A stretch of DNA of 33,278 nucleotides from positions 1-33,278 of the forward strand of contig JAJZRP010000020.1 of NCBI GenBank assembly GCA_021802655.1, in the 5' to 3' direction. The notes beneath the pieces are model-generated. The model saw only the letters and a list, made by a program, of their open reading frames with translations, did no database searches and was not told where the DNA came from. The stretch is from Pseudomonadota bacterium (GTDB taxonomy: Bacteria; Pseudomonadota; Gammaproteobacteria; Burkholderiales; JABEVD01). The position numbers and the translations under genes are program-made. Shown piece after piece: positions 26,890-33,278 of the stretch (the first letter of the stretch is position 1; each line of letters begins with the position of its first letter).

Positions 26890-28578
26890 TCAGGCCGAGC
26901 GGCGCATCGTCCCCCCGAGGGCGGGGTCCCCCTGGCCGACGCTGATCGCGCGTTCCAGCACATGCGGCACGGGAAGCTTCAGCAACCGGTAAAGATTGGC
27001 GAGGTTCAGACGGTAGAGCGCATCGAAGGAAGCCACGCTGATCGCCGAATTGTAGTCCCCGAACCACCAGAACCAGTCCGATCCCTCGCAATCGGAAAGC
27101 TGCTTCTCGGCAAGCGCCTCCTCCTCTTCGGTGAGGCGTCCGCTTGCCATGACCAGGTCGTAGCTCTTCTTGGCCTCGCACAGCAGATCCCAGCCGCGGT
27201 TCTTGTCATCCGACCCGATCCAGGTGCTGAAAGTTCCGTAGACCCAGCTTCCCGCCACGACTCCCGGAAGATTCCCTGCAGGATATTGCGAAATGCGGGC
27301 CGCGCATTCGGCGAAAGTGCTCATGCGGATGTCGGGATGATTGACCAGCGCATCGTAAAGGTCGGAAAGGAAGTAATAGCCGTTGTAGGGATAGGATTCC
27401 CAGGCATTTTCCCCGTCCAGAATGACGCTGACCACGGGATTCGCGTCCTGGGGGCTCTGGCGCAATATTTCCTCCAGGGAATGCACGAAATCGTTCGCCG
27501 CATCCCTTCCGTTCCATTTGGCATATTCGAATCCTATCCTGTCGGAAAGGTAGTCGTCCCTGAAAAAGCAACTGATTCCCCCGACCCGGTAGGGCCGGTA
27601 GAGATAATCCATCCTGCCGGGAAGCTCTCCGATTTTCTTCAGGCTGTTGGCCAGAACGGCCTCCCCCGTCGCGGCCCACGCGAACCCGTTTTCCGCAAGC
27701 ATTTTGAGCGCGCCGTCGGACACGCTTCCCTCCGAGGGCCAGACGCCCTGCGGAACATGGCCGAAAAGAGCCTGATGGCTCTCGATCGCACGGCTGACAT
27801 GATATTGCGCCCTGGTCCTTCCCCCCGGATAGGCATCGCATTTCGGCAGGGGCGCATCGGGCAAGGCCTCCCTTGCCGAGCCGAAATCCAGCAGAAGCGG
27901 CATGATGGGGTGACAATACGGCGTCGTGGAAAGCTCGATCCTGCCCGACTCGGCAAGCGCCTTGTAACGCGGGATGATCCCCCCGATCAATTCGCCCATC
28001 AGGTCGAAGAGCGCTTTCCTGTCGGCAAAGGTGAAGCGGGTGCCCTTCGCCATCAGGCGTGCGATCGTCTCGTGGGTTCTTCTCACGCTCTCCCCGGTCC
28101 AGGCGAGGTGATACCAGACCAGCAGGTCCGCCATGTATTGGGCGGAAAGATAGTCCAAGCCCCCGTTCTCCTTGGCCTCGAAGAACTGGAAGGCATCGAA
28201 AAGATTGCTGTAGGCGGGATAGGGCCTGATCATCTTGAGGTGGTTGCTCCTGAAGCAGCTGTCCAGAATATGCGTCCGCTCCTCGTTGCTCAGGCTGCCC
28301 ATGTCCTCCTTGACGAGCAGTTTCAGGAGGGGATCGCGGATTTTTCCGGAAGAAAACTGCTCTTCGTAATCCCTGATCTGCTCGAGCAGAATGGGAACGA
28401 AATTGAATACGGCCCTGGCACCTTCGCAGTTCTCCAGGTGGAAAGCCATGTCCGTGTAATCCTTGATTGCATGCAGATAGGTCCAGGGCAGCACATATTC
28501 GCCGCCGAGGTAATTCCGGTAGTCGGGCTGGTGCATGTGCCAGCACAACACGAGATCGAGCTTGCGCGGCACGCTCAT
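26890..28578 (-). CDS. GH57 alpha-amylase-like glycoside hydrolase
   Basis: [61 protein letters not shown] (nucleophile region) and [22 protein letters not shown]. Start 28578 overlaps the glgC stop (ATGA). Confidence 0.88.
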   Translation of the reverse strand: MSVPRKLDLVLCWHMHQPDYRNYLGGEYVLPWTYLHAIKDYTDMAFHLENCEGARAVFNFVPILLEQIRDYEEQFSSGKIRDPLLKLLVKEDMGSLSNEERTHILDSCFRSNHLKMIRPYPAYSNLFDAFQFFEAKENGGLDYLSAQYMADLLVWYHLAWTGESVRRTHETIARLMAKGTRFTFADRKALFDLMGELIGGIIPRYKALAESGRIELSTTPYCHPIMPLLLDFGSAREALPDAPLPKCDAYPGGRTRAQYHVSRAIESHQALFGHVPQGVWPSEGSVSDGALKMLAENGFAWAATGEAVLANSLKKIGELPGRMDYLYRPYRVGGISCFFRDDYLSDRIGFEYAKWNGRDAANDFVHSLEEILRQSPQDANPVVSVILDGENAWESYPYNGYYFLSDLYDALVNHPDIRMSTFAECAARISQYPAGNLPGVVAGSWVYGTFSTWIGSDDKNRGWDLLCEAKKSYDLVMASGRLTEEEEALAEKQLSDCEGSDWFWWFGDYNSAISVASFDALYRLNLANLYRLLKLPVPHVLERAISVGQGDPALGGTMRRSA

Positions 28579-29855
28579 CGGCTTTGATGGATGCGCTGCC
28601 CGAGCATGTTCGGGGTGATCAGCGTCACACCGCGCTCGGTGACGTGAAATCGTTTCGCATCCTCGACAGGATTGAACCCCACTTCCAGTCCGTCCGGAAT
28701 GACGCAACGCTTGTCGATCACCACCTTGTTCAGCCGGACATAGCGCCCGATCTCGACGGAAGGCAGAATCACGGAATCGCTGATTTCGCTGTAGCTGTTG
28801 ACCCTGACGTCGGAAAACAGCAGGGAGCGGTGGATCGTCGCGCCGCTGATGATGCACCCTCCGGAGACCATGGAGTCGATGGCGACGCCGCGCCGCTCTT
28901 CGTCGTCGAAAACGAACTTGGCCGGAGGAAGCTGCTCCTGATGCGTCCAGATCGGCCAGGTCTTGTCGTAAAGGTTGAGGTCCGGCAGCACCTTGGTGAG
29001 TTCCATGTTGGCTTCCCAGTAAGCATCCACCGTCCCCACGTCGCGCCAGTAGGCGAGATTGCCCCCCATCCCGACGCAGCTATCCTCGAAGCGGTGGGCA
29101 TAGACGCGATAGCGCTTGACCAGATAGGGAATGATGTCGTGGCCGAAATCGTGCGTCGATTCAGGATCGTCCGCATCGCGCGACAATTGCTCGTAGAGGA
29201 AGCGCGTATTGAACACGTAAATACCCATGCTCACCAGCGACTTGTCCGGCTTGCCCGGAATGTGGGGGGGATTGGCCGGTTTTTCCACGAAATCCAGAAT
29301 CCGATCGCTTTCGTCCACCGCCATCACGCCGAAGGCGGAAGCCTCCGATACCGGCACATCGAAGCAGCCGACCGTCATGTCCGCCTTCGAGGTCACATGA
29401 AAAGCCAGCATTTTGCCGTAGTCCATCTTGTAGATGTGGTCCCCTGCCAGGATCACCACGAATTCCGGATCGTAGGAACGCAGGATGTCGATGTTCTGGA
29501 ACACCGCATCGGCGGTTCCCTTGTACCATTCTTCCTGGATGCGCTGCTGTGCGGGAAGCAGCTCGACGAACTCGTTGAATTCGCCCCTCAGAAATCCCCA
29601 TCCGCGCTGGATATGCTGGATCAGGCTGTGCGCCTTGTACTGCGTCACGACACCGATGCGGCGGATGCCTGAATTGATGCAATTGGAAAGCGGGAAGTCG
29701 ATGATCCTGAATTTTCCGCCGAAGGGCACGCCGGGCTTGGCGCGCCAGTCGGTCAGCTGTTTCAGCCGGGAGCCGCGTCCCCCTGCAAGAATCAATGCAA
29801 CCGTGTTCTTGGTCAGTACGCTGATGAAACGCGGGGAAGTCACTTCCTGCTGCAT
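28575..29855 (-). CDS. glgC: Glucose-1-phosphate adenylyltransferase
   Basis: [95 protein letters not shown]. Start at 29855. Confidence 0.96.
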   Translation of the reverse strand: MQQEVTSPRFISVLTKNTVALILAGGRGSRLKQLTDWRAKPGVPFGGKFRIIDFPLSNCINSGIRRIGVVTQYKAHSLIQHIQRGWGFLRGEFNEFVELLPAQQRIQEEWYKGTADAVFQNIDILRSYDPEFVVILAGDHIYKMDYGKMLAFHVTSKADMTVGCFDVPVSEASAFGVMAVDESDRILDFVEKPANPPHIPGKPDKSLVSMGIYVFNTRFLYEQLSRDADDPESTHDFGHDIIPYLVKRYRVYAHRFEDSCVGMGGNLAYWRDVGTVDAYWEANMELTKVLPDLNLYDKTWPIWTHQEQLPPAKFVFDDEERRGVAIDSMVSGGCIISGATIHRSLLFSDVRVNSYSEISDSVILPSVEIGRYVRLNKVVIDKRCVIPDGLEVGFNPVEDAKRFHVTERGVTLITPNMLGQRIHQSR

Positions 29856-29877
29856 TATCGATCCCCTGTATTCGAAG

Positions 29878-29907
29878 TTGGGTGTGGCATTGCAAGTCAA
29901 GTATAAT
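29878..29907 (+). promoter_or_regulatory. Candidate glgB promoter TTGGGT-18-TATAAT
   Basis: -10 TATAAT at 29902-29907 with a weak -35 at 29878-29883. Confidence 0.4.
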
Positions 29908-29928
29908 AAGCTTCAGGTAAAGTATCAA
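29900..29928 (-). promoter_or_regulatory. Candidate glgC promoter TTGATA-17-TATACT
   Basis: Minus strand -35 at 29928-29923, -10 at 29905-29900, 17-bp spacer; -10 overlaps the plus-strand TATAAT. Confidence 0.6.
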
Positions 29929-29990
29929 ACACCGCGCAGTGCCATAAAAAAAAATTCATAGAGGCGTTTCACAACCACGGAAAAATTGCC

Positions 29991-32159
<2,169 letters not shown>

Positions 32160-32169
32160 GAGCCCGATT

Positions 32170-33278
32170 ATGTCAGCCCTTACCCAATCAAAAACATGGA
32201 TCGCCCTTCTCTCCCACAAGGAAAAGCTTTCCGGTGTATCGATGCGGGAACTGTTCGATTCCGACCCTTCCCGGTTCGACCGCTTTTCCCTGGAATTTCG
32301 CGACATCCAGCTCGACTATTCCAAGAATCTCGTCACGCCCGAGACGATGAAACTGCTGTTCGAACTCGCCGGCGAGGCGGATCTCGAAGCCTGGCGCGAA
32401 AAAATGTTCCGGGGCGAGAAAATCAACTTCACCGAAAACAGGGCCGTGCTCCACACCGCGCTCAGGGCGGCGGTTGACCCGACCGGCAAGCCCGTCATCT
32501 GCGACGGCGAAAACGTGCTGGCCGATATCCGCCGGGTCCTGGAAAAAATGCGGACTTTTTCAGAAGCGGTCAGGAACGGGGCCTGGCTCGGCTACACGGG
32601 GAAAGCCGTCACGGACGTCGTCAATATCGGCATAGGCGGTTCCCATCTGGGGCCCTTCATGGTCACAGAGGCCCTCAAACCCTACGGAAAACCCGGTCTC
32701 GGTGTGCACTTCGTCTCGAACATCGACGGGGCCGATCTTGCCGCCAAGCTCGAAAAACTCGACCCGGAGGCCACCCTTTTCATCGTCGCTTCCAAGACAT
32801 TCACCACACAGGAAACGCTGGTCAACGCGAAATCCGCCAGAAAATGGTTCCTGGAAAAGGCGAAGGATCCCGCTCACGTGGCGAAACATTTCGTCGCGCT
32901 TTCGACGAATGCGCATGAGGTCGAGAAATTCGGCATCGATATCGAAAACATGTTCGAATTCTGGGACTGGGTCGGCGGACGCTATTCGCTCTGGTCAGCG
33001 ATCGGGCTTTCCATCGCGATTGCGGTGGGCATGGACAATTTCGAGGAACTGCTCCGCGGCGCTAACGAAATGGATATCCATTTCAGGCATACCCCGATGG
33101 AAGAAAACCTGCCCGTCGTGATGGGACTTTTGGGTATCTGGTATGTCAATTTCTTCGGCGCGGAATCCCATGCCATCCTGCCCTACGACGAATCCCTGCA
33201 CCGCTTCCCGGCCTACCTGCAGCAGGGCGACATGGAAAGCAACGGCAAATCCGTCGACAGGGAAGGCAATCCGGTCGA
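32170..33278 (+). CDS. pgi: Glucose-6-phosphate isomerase (partial, runs off the right edge)
   Basis: [22 protein letters not shown]...[63 protein letters not shown]. Confidence 0.95.
   Translation, partial: MSALTQSKTWIALLSHKEKLSGVSMRELFDSDPSRFDRFSLEFRDIQLDYSKNLVTPETMKLLFELAGEADLEAWREKMFRGEKINFTENRAVLHTALRAAVDPTGKPVICDGENVLADIRRVLEKMRTFSEAVRNGAWLGYTGKAVTDVVNIGIGGSHLGPFMVTEALKPYGKPGLGVHFVSNIDGADLAAKLEKLDPEATLFIVASKTFTTQETLVNAKSARKWFLEKAKDPAHVAKHFVALSTNAHEVEKFGIDIENMFEFWDWVGGRYSLWSAIGLSIAIAVGMDNFEELLRGANEMDIHFRHTPMEENLPVVMGLLGIWYVNFFGAESHAILPYDESLHRFPAYLQQGDMESNGKSVDREGNPV

Noticed and set aside
25435-28587. 1050-aa plus-strand ORF antisense to both GH57 genes
   Set aside because: Antisense shadow ORF. 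Stops on that strand correspond to rare sense codons (TTA, CTA, TCA) in the strongly supported GH57 genes. The product shows no recognisable domain and has a low-complexity, Arg/Gly/His-rich composition.

Overview
The window is a betaproteobacterial-type chromosomal segment, judged only from gene content and synteny. It is mostly coding and mostly on the minus strand.

Contents from left to right:
(1) A partial NorD/CbbO-family VWA protein and a FixG/NapH-like membrane 4Fe-4S protein with an unusual Cys-rich C-terminal tail.
(2) A 54-aa ORF, a 22-bp perfect palindrome, and tRNA-Leu(TAA), tRNA-Cys(GCA) and tRNA-Gly(GCC).
(3) A tightly coupled minus-strand series: lepA, lepB, DUF4845, rnc, era, recO, pdxJ, acpS, nagZ, a CDF transporter, a family-5-like UDG, a 4-OT tautomerase, uvrC and pgsA.
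(4) An rpoE-rseA-rseB-rseC-degP (algU-mucABCD-like) stress operon, divergent from nadB.
(5) A DUF1289 gene and sodC.
(6) A nitric-oxide-response module: nsrR divergent from a truncated hemoglobin and a 2Fe-2S/FAD/NAD(P) reductase. An 11-1-11 inverted repeat resembling the NsrR operator overlaps the -10 of a near-consensus promoter.
(7) A glycogen locus: glgC, two GH57 genes and a ROK sugar kinase, divergent from glgB-pgi.

No CRISPR array, transposase, integrase or rRNA was seen. The most interesting candidates are the NsrR-controlled two-gene hemoglobin/reductase unit, the GH57-based glycogen operon, the Cys-rich tail on the FeS protein beside NorD, and several compact regulatory arrangements around the tRNA genes and lepA. 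No homology search was possible, so family assignments rest on recognised motifs and synteny.
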